The notes under the pieces were generated by a model, which had not been told where the DNA came from, made no database searches, and was given only the letters and a program-made list of their open reading frames with translations. Positions 23,199 through 34,108 of a stretch of DNA of 64,000 nucleotides are shown piece by piece. The first letter of the stretch is position 1; the number at the start of each line of letters is the position of its first letter. The translations under genes and the position numbers were made by a program. The stretch covers positions 186,001 through 250,000 of the forward strand of contig JANTQF010000009.1 of assembly GCA_032988165.1 (NCBI GenBank), written 5' to 3'. This DNA is from Emmonsiellopsis sp. PD_33 (lineage: Eukaryota > Ascomycota > Eurotiomycetes > Onygenales > Ajellomycetaceae).

Positions 23199-25280
23199 GG
23201 AACCTTGCTCGGGACTTGGTCAATCTGTCACAATCTCCACCGGACCCCGGATCTGCCCAAACGAGTTAGTTAGCTGAAAGGGCGCAGGAGTGGGATATAA
23301 GGGCGGGCGGTCCCAGACATACGGGTTCAGCAGGACGAATTGAGGACTGGCTGGATGCAGGCAGCCACTGGGTGTGGAAGAGAGACGGGGCGATGGGAGA
23401 GAGAAGACGAGAGAGAGGAGAGAAGAGAGAGGAGATGGACGAGGACAGGAGCAGCAGCGGGCGGCTCTGGGAGGATTAGGTAACCGGCCGGGGGGCTGCT
23501 GGCGGCGGTCACGTGGCCGGGGCTGTCCACTCAGCGCATTCGATTGCTAATGGGCAATCAAAAAAAGAGGGGGCTGTTTAACCAGCTGGAACTTCCCCGT
23601 CGCCCTGGTTGCTATACAAGTCCGTATTGTGTCTGCCATCACCGCAGTCTGCCATGCACCGGCCATCGCGATCAGCCTGCGTTCCTGGCATCAAGCTCTC
23701 TGGATCGGCGCCGCGGGCGGTGGCCCATCACTGCTGCTTCAGGCCTAGGTTGCCAGCCCCCCAGGGGGCTTCCCCAGGTTTTGGGTGGCTTGATATATGG
23801 GGACGTGCTTCGGATCTTCCAACGGGCAGCTGATTAGCTAGTTACTGCAGAGCAAGCAGTTGTTTTATTTCTTTAAATCACTGATGCTTGTGTCGATTCT
23901 CCTCCCATAAAGTTAACGCCAGACTCTGAAAAATTGCTAACTGCTACTAGTATGTATCAGGCCTGAATGTGACTGCATCCTACCTGCACCCACCCCACAG
24001 ACTCACCGTTCATTGTGACCCCTGTCTCTCAACGTCTTCCAGTCTGTCCAGCGCAGCTAGTGAACTACCAGGGACAAAGGAGGAGCCACTAATCACTCAA
24101 ACTTGAAGTGTTCATACAAGGCAGCATGCGAACTCTCCCAGAGCCCGCATTTTCTGATGGAATCGCAGCCTAGAGAGAGTCCCTGCAATTACAGATGACA
24201 GACTTAACTATTCTAATTTCTCCCAGCGCCCTGTCAAAACAGCTGCTTATGCCAAGAATTTTTTTACTGAACCTGCGTGGTTTGAAATCAACCTGCATCA
24301 ACCAGGTTAGCATATCGTGTGTAACAATTTGTTGTTCCTCGATTTGAACCATAAACTGAACATGAGGCGATCCAAGAAAAACTGCCTTATCCTACTCTGA
24401 GGGGATGGAGACACTACACATGGAGCAGGTCCAAATCAAACACCTGAACAGAACAAAACTGAGCAGCAATGCAGTGGCGTTAGTGGTACCTGACCCAAGG
24501 TTAGCGCCTTAATACTCTGTGGTGGAGGGTGGTTGGATTGGAAGATATGAAAAGGGGGTGGGCAGCATATCCATTATCTAGATTACTACTCCGTAGGGAA
24601 ACATACAATGCTTGAGAGGTAGAGTGATATCATCAGTCTTCAATTTTTGAAGGCATTCTTCGAAGTCCGGCTGCTTGTTTTGCTTTAAATGGGCTAGGGG
24701 AATGGGGAAAGGGGAGCCCTACAGTGTAGAGTATGTCACGTACCTATCGGGAAGATATTGCTGCATGGAAATGATTAACCTCAATGGGCTGGCCGTGGTG
24801 CTATATATTTTCTGGCGGTATCCATTCTTGCACACCTGAAGCTGACTGCTGGCGACGAGTTAGCATTTAGTTGATGCCAGGCGACTTTGAGCTTCATTTC
24901 ATTCCCATAGAAGGGGACATTGGTCCATCTTTGTCCTTGATTCCCCGACGAAGACTCATCTGATTTGATCAATCCCACGGTTAACCGAGTAGGTTGTTGC
25001 GGTTATTATTTCTAGCTAGTAGCGGCATCGGCAATTCCTCTTTCGGGAATTTGACACCGGCAGCTCTTCAAAACATCCCTTCAACCCATTCAAAAAGCCA
25101 CGAAAATGAATCAAATAATATACGGAAAGGAATGTCATCCACACTCTGTTTTTTTCTAGCATATACCATCCACATCTATTTATATTTATAATTACCTACC
25201 TTAAAAAGTCCACCTTCGAGTTATCGCCAAACACGCCGATTTCGGCAATTATGTATCTACAAACCTTCCCCCGTCATAAC

Positions 25281-25291
25281 TGATAAGATAA
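25281..25291 (+). promoter_or_regulatory. Overlapping double GATA site upstream of carbamoylase
   Basis: TGATAAGATAA contains two overlapping HGATAR sites, about 650 bp before the hydrolase start codon. Closely spaced GATA sites are favoured by AreA-type factors. It suggests nitrogen-repression control of the gene. Confidence 0.4.
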
Positions 25292-25938
25292 AGCGACAAA
25301 AACCCCCCCGCAATCAATCCTCCTCAGTCACAGTAGTGGACATGCAGATTCCCGATAGCAAGATACGCTACGGCTCCACTTACATTTCGTAAACTATGGG
25401 GTCCTGTTATCCGTTCGGCAATGCGTCGCTGATAGGTACTATGTACGGTACCGGCTTCCGGCAAACAGACATGGCATGGGTATGATATTGTGCATGGCAC
25501 GCATGGGCTCACCCAACCTATCTATACTAATTCTCTCCGATTTGCAGCTGTCAGGCAAGGGTGGGTGAAGATTGTCTTGGGTGGAGGTTTAAAAGTTATC
25601 ATGTCTGTTCGAACCAGCAACAGCATGGGCTGTGGAGAATGGGAAACGTGCGAAGTTTGGTAGCATTCTCCACAAAAAGGGGAGAGGGGGAAAGATACAG
25701 ACATACCATTATTACCCGAAGCATATATAAAAGAGTCATCGTGGAATGATAATGAGACCCGACCCGCCCACCGGCTAACTTCTTCCTCAACTTAACTCAC
25801 CTCACACCTATCCAAATAAATAACTTGACCCTATCCCCTTGACCATCCCATCCCGCTCGCACATACTTTCGATCTAAGCATACCCCGTATACACCGACCT
25901 ACCATTATATAACTAAAAAAGGCCACAATACCCCCACC

Positions 25939-27065
25939 ATGTCCCGCAAACTAACCGTCGCCGCCGCCCAAGTCGGCACCATAAACCGCGACACCCCACG
26001 CGCCGACGTCCTCGCCCGCCTCCTCACCCTCCTCCGCACCGCCGCCAGCCAAGGCGCCCAACTCGTCGTCTTCCCCGAAACCGCCTTCACCACCTTCTTC
26101 CCGCGCTACATCCTGACACTCGCAGAGCTAGACCCCTTCTTCGAAAAGGGCGACGACATCACCACGTCCGAGAACGTCGCCGAGTTCTTCAGCACGGCGA
26201 AGAGCCTGGGCGTTGATGTGTCCATCGGATACGCAGAGCGGACGAGTGCCGGGGAGGACTATAATACCTGTGTCTACTATTCCGCGAGCGCAGGGCGGGT
26301 GATTTCCAAGTATCGGAAGATTCATCTGCCTGGGACCATGGAGCCGTTCGAGGACCCCACGGCTATCAATCAGTTGGAGAAGAAGTATTTTCGGCCGGGG
26401 AACTTGGGCTTCAAGGCCTTCCGTGCGCCGGGGCTCATCCAGGACACTCTCAAGAAAGATACCGCGGAGACGGAGACGAAGGGGAAAGGAGATCCCATCC
26501 TCGGCATGATGATTTGCAACGACAGGCGCTGGCCTGAGTCCTGGCGGTCCTATGGTCTGCAAGGTGCGGAATTGATTTTGTGCGGTTATAATACGCCTAA
26601 CTTTGCGCCGGATTTGTATGGGGAGCCGGATATGGATATCCACGCGGCGGAGAAGGATGCGTATTTCCATCATAAGCTTGTGATGGAGTACAATAGCTAT
26701 GCAAATAGCTGTTATTCGATATCAGCAGCTAGGTCTGGGTTGGATGATGGGAAGTATGGGTTGATCGGGGGGTCAGCGATTGTGGATCCGACGGGACGTA
26801 CGATTGCGGAGGCCAAGGGGACGGAGGATGAGGTTGTGGTTGCGGAGATTGAGTTGGGGAAGTGCCGGTATGGGAAGGATACGGTATGTATTTGATTTTT
26901 CCCTCTCCATCCTCTTTTGTTTGTGTTGAGATATTCCATCTTTTTTTGAGTGGTTGGCTAATTTGAATGTCGTGATAGATGTTTGATTTTGCAAGACACC
27001 GTCGGATCGAGACGTATGGGCTCATAACGTCGCAGACGGCGGCAGTCGAGCCTCCTCTCCTGTAG
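25939..27065 (+). CDS. Nitrilase-superfamily N-carbamoyl-amino-acid hydrolase
   Basis: Likely hydrolyses N-carbamoyl-D-amino acids, or a related N-carbamoyl or amide substrate, to release ammonia and CO2. Exons 25939-26883 and 26979-27065 give 343 residues. The catalytic triad of the nitrilase fold is complete: Glu47 (VVFPETAF), Lys127 (SKYRKIHLPG) and Cys193 (MMICNDRRWPE); Glu47 and Lys127 have the same numbers as in the bacterial N-carbamyl-D-amino-acid amidohydrolase. The CNDRRWPE signature and YNTP element are also typical of that branch. A 15-20 residue insert (KKDTAETETKGKGD) precedes the Cys strand, as compared with the bacterial enzymes. The short second exon completes the usual C-terminus (MFDFARHRR and HYGL-like ETYGL). 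The divergent neighbour is nirA. Exact substrate is uncertain. Confidence 0.85.
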
Positions 27066-28193
27066 AAGGAACATTCTGCAGCACATATATATAGAATGGA
27101 ATAAAGTATACAATAGAAAAACGTTGTTTCCTTTCGGTCTCTGGCAGACACTTGTGGGGTTCTCTAGACAGAGTCTAAGATTTTATATCAGCGAGAACCA
27201 ACTATATGAAACAGCAAATTAGGTCTGCCTCCACTCCCTGGGGATTCGAGTGCACTTGGTTCCCCTGCGAATGCAATCGAGGCGAGTCCACAGATCTTCT
27301 CTCAGCCCGTCCCCGGCGGGAATTAGGTGCATGGGGACGGGAGCTCCCGCCCCTCTCCGGCTGGGTCCGGCTGGTAATCCGTTCAGGATATATTGGGTAT
27401 TTTGGCTGCCTCATAAGTTACTAGCCGGTAAGGACGGAGGCATATGGCTCTGCTATGCAGCATGCTTACTGCATTGGCGTGGCATGATGAGTGGCATGAT
27501 TCTGCAAAGAGATGAGAAAGGTTTCCAGTGGTGTAACCAGTAGTTAGCTGTAGTGACGGGAACGGACGGACTGGCTGGCTTGGGTTGGGGTAGCGTGGAG
27601 GCGGCGAGGAAACGGGGGTTTGAGTGAGCTGTTCTGTTGAGATGCGTTGTCAATATCAATGTCAGATATTGGGCAGCAAAGCGGCTCGTTCGGCTGCGAT
27701 TGGTGGCCAGCAGCCAATCAGCGCCCTCCGCGGCCCGCTTGTACCTCACCGCCAGAACTGTGAGCGCTGGTACCTGCGCCCTCGCTCTCCCAATCGGGAA
27801 TCTCGACTTCAACGTCCCGCCTCGCAGCTTTCAACTTCTTTATCAACCTCCGCTCCACCCGGCTGCTCGATCCTCCATCTTCTTCTTCTCGTCCCTCTAC
27901 CCCTGTTTGTTTTCTCCGTGACTGCGTGATTCCATCCCTTGCGACGGAGGTTGTTATGTTTGTATCTTTACTGAGCCACCCCAGTATAGATCTCCATCTA
28001 GATGCTTTAGGAAGTTGATCTCGTGTCGTGGGCTTGGGCATCACCAAGGATATCGTCTCTGTTTGCGATCTGGAGAACCTGGGGTTGACGCCTCTCTGCC
28101 CTTCTGTGGGCTCGTCTCGACGATTTCCCGCAGTCTCCATTCCCACCATCACCAGGTTTCGTCTGTCTGCCGCCACAAACGTCATGATCCGCG
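27066..28193. other. Intergenic region and 5' flank of unknown gene
   Basis: 1.1 kb without a supported gene. Pyrimidine-rich sequence at about 27830-27920 is typical of a fungal transcription start region for the next gene. Short upstream reading frames (for example an ATG at 28183 in another frame) may affect translation. Confidence 0.5.
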
Positions 28194-29627
28194 ATGATGG
28201 TCCCCCGGGCTTTCCGACTCGGCTCTGCAAACCAACGTCCCTCTGTTCAACAAGATGAAAAACCACTCCCGCCAGTTCTGTCGTCTGAACCCGTAGAACC
28301 ATCCCCGGCATTCCCCGCGGTTCCTGTTTTCATCCCTCCCAGAGAACTTCCACATCGCCCTTCTGTCACCCCGATCAAAACTAAGCCGAGCTGGAACCCA
28401 TCCCAAGCGTCCAGGAAACCGCGGGTCCAATCGTCTGCTGGGCCAGAACTCCCTCCTCACGTTTCAAATCTCCTCGAGAACACCACAATCCCATTACCAC
28501 GGACCTGGTCGAGCCGGAAGCGTCGCCGTTTTCCTGAAGCGAACAATGTGGAGGATTTTAGTTCCCTGCTCTTTGAGGGGATAAAGGATAAAGAGGGGGA
28601 TAGTGCGTCTTGCACAAGCCGAAAAACCTCGCTTGATATTCTTTTGAGTCCACCGAATGAGCTGGAAGATGATCTATTTACTGCAGGATCGGAAACCCCC
28701 GCTTCAATCAGATCCCTCTCGTTGGATTCCGTTCCATCTCTGGATAACGATGACGATGTCTTCACCCTATTCAGTGGTCCAGTGACCCCGGTTCTTTCTA
28801 CACATCGAACACCCTCTGTACGGAAGCAACGGGTTTTTTCATTATCGGAAGCATGCCCTGAGGATCATCCTCTCCTAGCCTCTTCCCCTCTGTGTCAGGA
28901 CCCTATCCTACCCGACGAAAGTCCCTCGAAAATATCGGCGGACAGTCTAAGCTCCTTTCGATCTTTCCCTAAATTCGGGGCAACCGTCAAATCGAATCTG
29001 ACAGCGTCGCTTCGAGCGATCAAATCTGCAGCACAAAGCGTATCTAATTTCACCGCCCCCTCCGTTCGATCAGAGGATTTTCTTACGCGGTCTTTCTTCT
29101 CCTTCTCACCTGAACTCACGGACGATAAACACCCCCGTCCAATGAAGAACACTCCATCTCCCGCTCTCCGACGCTATCTAAACCCCTTCACTGCTTCCGC
29201 CACGGATATTTTCATATACAATGAATCCCCCCGAGGCACACCCACGCAACCCGCGAGATGTACGACTTCAATACAAATGGAGACCTACGATTCATCAACC
29301 CTGAAAAGAATGCACAGAAACCATACGTACGAAGACGAAGCAGATGATGAGGCAGAAGATGACGATGACGACATACCGTCATCCATCACCTATCGACAAC
29401 GAGAACCCCGCGAGAACAGTGATTTCCTCCGCATCGTCGTTTTGGAAATGAACATGCGGCGGAACGGCAAGCTACGCAGCGACATGCCAGGTCGAGCAAA
29501 AGTGTTGCTCCCTCCGCGGACATCGGGGCCGTACTGTATCAATATCGACTCTTCCGAAATGGTCGCGGATAGCTCTGCTGAGTGCAGGACTCCTAGGAGG
29601 TGGATTCCGGTGTCAGTCGACGGGTGA
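28194..29627 (+). CDS. Unrecognised Ser/Pro-rich fungal protein
   Basis: One uninterrupted frame of 477 residues. Most of the protein is Ser/Pro-rich with many SP/TP pairs (possible phosphorylation sites) and looks disordered. A basic patch SSRKRRRF near residue 110 may be a nuclear signal. An acidic run (EDEADDEAEDDDDD, about residue 380) comes before the best ordered part, the C-terminal 75 residues, with FLRIVVLEMNMRRNGKL and GRAKVLLPPR, which is probably the conserved core. I do not recognise a named family. The start may be either Met of MMVPRA; another ATG 11 bp upstream is in a different frame. Confidence 0.75.
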   Translation: MMVPRAFRLGSANQRPSVQQDEKPLPPVLSSEPVEPSPAFPAVPVFIPPRELPHRPSVTPIKTKPSWNPSQASRKPRVQSSAGPELPPHVSNLLENTTIPLPRTWSSRKRRRFPEANNVEDFSSLLFEGIKDKEGDSASCTSRKTSLDILLSPPNELEDDLFTAGSETPASIRSLSLDSVPSLDNDDDVFTLFSGPVTPVLSTHRTPSVRKQRVFSLSEACPEDHPLLASSPLCQDPILPDESPSKISADSLSSFRSFPKFGATVKSNLTASLRAIKSAAQSVSNFTAPSVRSEDFLTRSFFSFSPELTDDKHPRPMKNTPSPALRRYLNPFTASATDIFIYNESPRGTPTQPARCTTSIQMETYDSSTLKRMHRNHTYEDEADDEAEDDDDDIPSSITYRQREPRENSDFLRIVVLEMNMRRNGKLRSDMPGRAKVLLPPRTSGPYCINIDSSEMVADSSAECRTPRRWIPVSVDG

Positions 29628-30813
29628 ATATTTGAAATATCACCCACTGCCCTGTCTCCACGAGCCTTGCTTGGCTTCTTTTCTTTTCTTTTCTTTTGAT
29701 TTTCTTTTCTATACATTTTAGCGACAGTATACTGGTGTTTGACTTGGGGGCAATTTTTTGGAGCTTCTACATATACATACATCTATCAGGCAGGCAGGCA
29801 GGCACTTGGTGTTTGGGGACTTTTTTTGCTATTACGTCTATAGACGCGGAGTACCCACCTCCTTCATGCGGGACGCTTATGCTGTCCAATATACATATTT
29901 TTTCTTCTTCTGATTCTCTGCAAATCTTGTCGGATATCTACGCCCGCTGTGAAAATTGGACACGTCTCCTTTGTCAAGACTTGTTTTCGTTGCCATATTT
30001 AGAGGGGCAGTGGTTTTTCGTTTTCTCTCGCCCTTTTTATTTTCTGAAAGGGGGGACGAACCATGGCCGAAATGAGTGTCGTCCGCATTTCTGCTCGTGT
30101 GGGAATGGGTGTACAGTTTAAGGTGACTTTTTTTATACTTGGCATCTTTCAGACATTTTTTCTATATACAACATAGCATGCCCAAAATCTAAGAGAGCTG
30201 TTAACATTTTTAGAAGTAAGTAACACCCTCCTCATCTTAAGATCTGCCAGCTACCTTGACGCGGTGTAAGCTTGCGACGGCAAACCCATTGCTCGGCATC
30301 CATTCTTTGAAATGCCCGCAAACAAGGACATTCTCGGGGATTTAACGTGTCTTAAGGTATGTTCTGATTCGATGACAAGGAGCATTAAAGCAAGGGGTAA
30401 TTGGCGGTAACTAACTACCATTTTGCCTCCACTGGGATAGTCTTTTCAAAGTTATTCAACGCCAGACTATCTCCTGGGAATCGAAGCCTGTCTATGCGCG
30501 CATTCTAATTGCAGGCAAGTTTCCTCTCTGCCCTCCTTGACTCTGTCTGGGCCGTTAGCCGTGATTGGAGCCACGTCGTTATCTAGCCTTGCTACTTGTC
30601 GCCTCGCGTTCAGCCTCGTCACCAAGCCACCTTTGTAGGCGACGATCTTTCAACCTATATAATGGAGACAAGCAATTTCTTCCGCTCGTCTCTGGTCTCT
30701 GGAGGGGATTCCCAGGTTGCATATTTCACCAAGCACGGGAGGGTGAAGTATAAACTCGCTTTCTTCTAGCCCCCTGGCTGATCGTGTTTTAAACCCATGC
30801 AGTCGACGGCAAC
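29628..30813. other. Intergenic region with CTTTT and GGCA repeats
   Basis: 1.2 kb in front of the 960-residue unknown gene. It has a TTTTC microsatellite at about 29675-29697 just after the preceding stop codon and a GGCA repeat near 29790-29804. No gene or RNA is supported. Confidence 0.5.
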
Positions 30814-33754
30814 ATGGCCATTAGCAGGCTCCAGGCATCGCTTGCCTCTGCTACGAACGAGGTCACGGTAGCAGCTGCAAATATCAACTTCGAATTCACC
30901 CTCGTCAAATACGAAGCTCCGAAGGAATACCAACCTCTCGGACAGATCCTTTCGGCAAAGCGAAAGAAAGATGCAGAATACGGTTCAAGCCATGTCACCG
31001 CAAGGAGACTCGGTGCTCTGTTCGAGGGTGTATGCCCGAACACGCCAAATCTGGTCAGAACATACGGCGAACGTGTCTCGGAGATATCGAAATCGGCCAT
31101 CGATAAAGACCACAATGAGTATTCACAGTCGATCTTTTCTGCCTATGCCGGAGTTGACGCAACCTCGATTTGGGCAGCAGCAACATCTTCAAAGGCCGCT
31201 CTTCATGTCCATCTTCTGGCTTGTATGTTGGCACGCTTCTGGGAACCACCAGAAGCGGTATCAATTTGGGTGGAGCTGGTCAAGAAACGAAGAGAGGATA
31301 TTGCGACCAAACTTGAAGATGGAGATAGTCTTCCTTTTGCAATGGCCACTGCGGCGGCGCAGGGAGAGATAGCGAGAGCCCAACTAGCTGAGTGGGATGC
31401 TAGTGCCCGTGCATGGATTCGAACTGCAGACGAGATCAAGTCCCGCCAGCAGACTCAGTTACAACTGGTGCTGAAGAATATTGACGCCCCAGTCACTCAG
31501 TTGACCAATGTTTATTCCGGCGTTCTTGATGTCTGGACATCGGCTCTCAAAGTCATGGAAAACCTTCTGTCAGAAATGCCGCAAGCGGTTCGAGATGGTG
31601 CCACACTTCTTGGTCTGGCGTCATGGCATATATATCCAGACTTGGTTATATTTGGGTCTCGAAATGTCGAGATCTGTATGAACGACATGGCAGTCCCTAG
31701 AGGCGGGGTTCTGAGTCTTGGCCTTTCTTCTCCCCAAGAGAATTACACCCGGGGCATATATTGGTCCCTATCTCTTGCACATCTGCGGTACTATGGTCCC
31801 TCGGTCCGTGCAAGACGTCGGCTTTCAGAGGATCCCAAGCGCATTTCGTTTCCACAGTTCCAACTTGCTACCCTTGGCGTTATTCTTGGTTATTGGCATG
31901 TCCCACTGGAAGAGACGACAGAGAGCATTAGACTCCTACTTGCAATAACCGAAACGCTGCAACAGTCACCCCGTTGGGCAGTGCAAGATAGATGGATTGA
32001 TATGATATCACAACCGGCATTGGAATATCTCAGCGAACACGGAGAGGAAGACAGTGAATTGATTTCTAGGTTAATTCATCTTGGGCGCCGGCGCTCAAAC
32101 CTGTTTTTGGAACAAGACTCTTCTAGGTCTGACCGTCCCTTTTTCGGGCTTCGCAATTTGACCACGTTATTAGAATGCCTTAAAGGACCTGAGGAGCGTT
32201 TGGCCTTCCTTCGTCATTTGGTTTCTAAGTCGCAAAATCTCCATAAAGAAAATACCATTGTACGCTATTGCCTGAGCGATACCCCTTCAAACGAAGCGGG
32301 TAAACCAGAGATGACAGAGATTCACCCATCCAAGCGTCCACGGCTAAGTACCAGGAATGGCGAATCCGCATCGGCATGGATTAATAACGAAGCCCAATAT
32401 GCAACGGCCTTCCCCCAACACTCCCCCCAACATTCCTTGGCGCTTAGTTACAATTCTCACGTCAAATCAGCTCCCAATGAAGGATTCCATCATCGTTGGT
32501 TTCAAAATCATGATGCTCGGCAAACATCTATACCGAAAGAAGAAATATGCCATATAGGCAGTGCAGCACACACATTCACAAGTGACTTGATGTCTATAAA
32601 AGCTAATGGCAATGGCATAACCCTCTCTTTTGCCTGTGGGAATCCGGAAAGCGCGGCGATATTTACAAGCTCATCCACTGCTCGCATGGTGCACAATGCT
32701 TCCTATGAAGATATTTTTTGGTGCATCGAATCCGGATATTTGGACCTCTCCAAGCTCGAAAAGTTAATAAAAAGGGAAAAAAGCCCTCTTTTTCGTACAT
32801 TATTGGCTTTGGGATTTGCATCCAAAGTCTACAATACTCTTCCCGATGCTACAGTGACCGTCTCGGTCCTTAATCAGGTACTTGTTGAACGCCACTGGGC
32901 ATCGGCAGTTTTAACCCTACTCCCCGTCAATGTGGTGCCCCCGTTCCGGAACATCACCCTCTCGCTTGTTGCTTATTTCGAGGGGTTTCTCGACACTGAT
33001 CCTGATAATCTTAAGGATGCGTTTGCCCTGTGCTCTGGAGACTCGATATATGTTGCAATGCGGGTAAGTTCTCCCTCAACCCATAATATTCGGAGAAAAG
33101 TGCTAAATAATTCCGTACCAGCTTGTCTGTGACCCTTTTGAAGCACCACGCGACATCGAGTTAAAACGAATTCTTGGAAACATTGGCAAACCCGGCGTGG
33201 TATTTCTTGTCTCGCCTCAAGCCCCTATAGTTCGGGATCCTGAATTAGGGAGGTGGTCGGCCAATTACAGCCAATTTGATGGTACTGCAATGGACAGCTT
33301 TAGCACAACATCACTTCATCTGTCCTTCACAGACTACCATGTTCCCATTTTTGAGAATGATTCTCGTGGGGATCAGGATTTCCAAGCCTCGATTTTAGAA
33401 GCCGTCGTCTCGGTCCGGGATTCCGGGAACTGGATTGCTGACGTTGGAATTCTCAGAGCTTTCAAAGAAGGTTATATTTCCAGGCCACGTCGGCAACGGC
33501 CGTGTTCACATCCAGATAACTCCGCACCAGAACAGCCAATTATAGCGGTGGAGTGTTGGGATGATATCCTGGATAATCCCGATGGGGTTTTCGTCGTGAA
33601 AGCACATGGAAATTGGATCGCACGCCTCGCTGTCACGGCGGTTCTGGCCGAGCATTCAAGAACGAAAAAAGACCTGAAAATAACGGTTGTGCCGAATTCT
33701 GTCTGTTGGAAGTGTCTTGCGAAAAAGTATACGCGCCGTGCGTTTGTTTATTGA
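30814..33754 (+). CDS. Large unrecognised protein, largely helical
   Basis: Exons 30814-33063 and 33122-33754 give 960 residues; the 58-nt intron has a GTAAGT donor and a CTAAAT branch. The N-terminal 450 residues are mostly helical, with Trp/Leu patterns that suggest a repeat or armadillo-like scaffold (WVELVKKRREDIATKL, LGLASWHIYPDLVIFG). A basic PSKRPRLSTRN around residue 510 is a likely nuclear signal in a low-complexity linker. The C-terminal 300 residues are more globular (CIESGYLDLSKLEKL, VVFLVSPQAP, VECWDDILDNPDGVFVVKAHGNWIARLAVTA). No catalytic motif is evident and I do not recognise a family. The long open frame with even composition makes the gene itself secure. Confidence 0.85.
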
Positions 33755-34108
33755 ATTTTGAGGCGCATATCCAACATTTCTAGGGGTTAATGATCGATGA
33801 GACTGTTTGGTAAACTATTTCCAGCCCTCGTTTTTTTCTCGCTATCTATCACTCTGATGGAAACAGGATGAAATATGAAACTGGAGTATATTTTCGGATT
33901 TAGGTTCCAAATATGTCACGGTAGATTGCATATCGGATAGATGCAAATATCACATTTCAGTTCATCACACCAAAAGCTCTCCGCTATGGGGCGCTTATAT
34001 ATAGAGTACTCGAATTTCCATCCGTGAAATCGCCAGCCTAGTTTCCTCTTCTCATTCCCTCTCTACTAACTCATTCATATCTTCCTATCACAAAACTTTC
34101 GCACATCA
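33755..34108. other. Convergent 3' ends of unknown gene and lig4
   Basis: 354 bp between two converging genes. A/T-rich, with TATATATAGAG near 33999. No gene seen. Confidence 0.5.

Larger units (their letters stand above)
22586..25938. other. 3.35-kb intergenic region between nirA and carbamoylase
   Basis: A long divergent intergenic region without a supported gene; the reading frames are short and low in complexity. GATA-type motifs occur near both ends (23078, 23138, 23193 on the nirA side; 25281-25291 on the carbamoylase side). A purine-rich stretch (GAGAGA) is at 23390-23440. A CACGTG is at 23520. Confidence 0.55.

Noticed and set aside
23327..23837. Reading frames in the nirA-carbamoylase intergenic region
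   Set aside because: Low complexity (GAGAGA-rich and CT-rich), no domains, overlapping on both strands.
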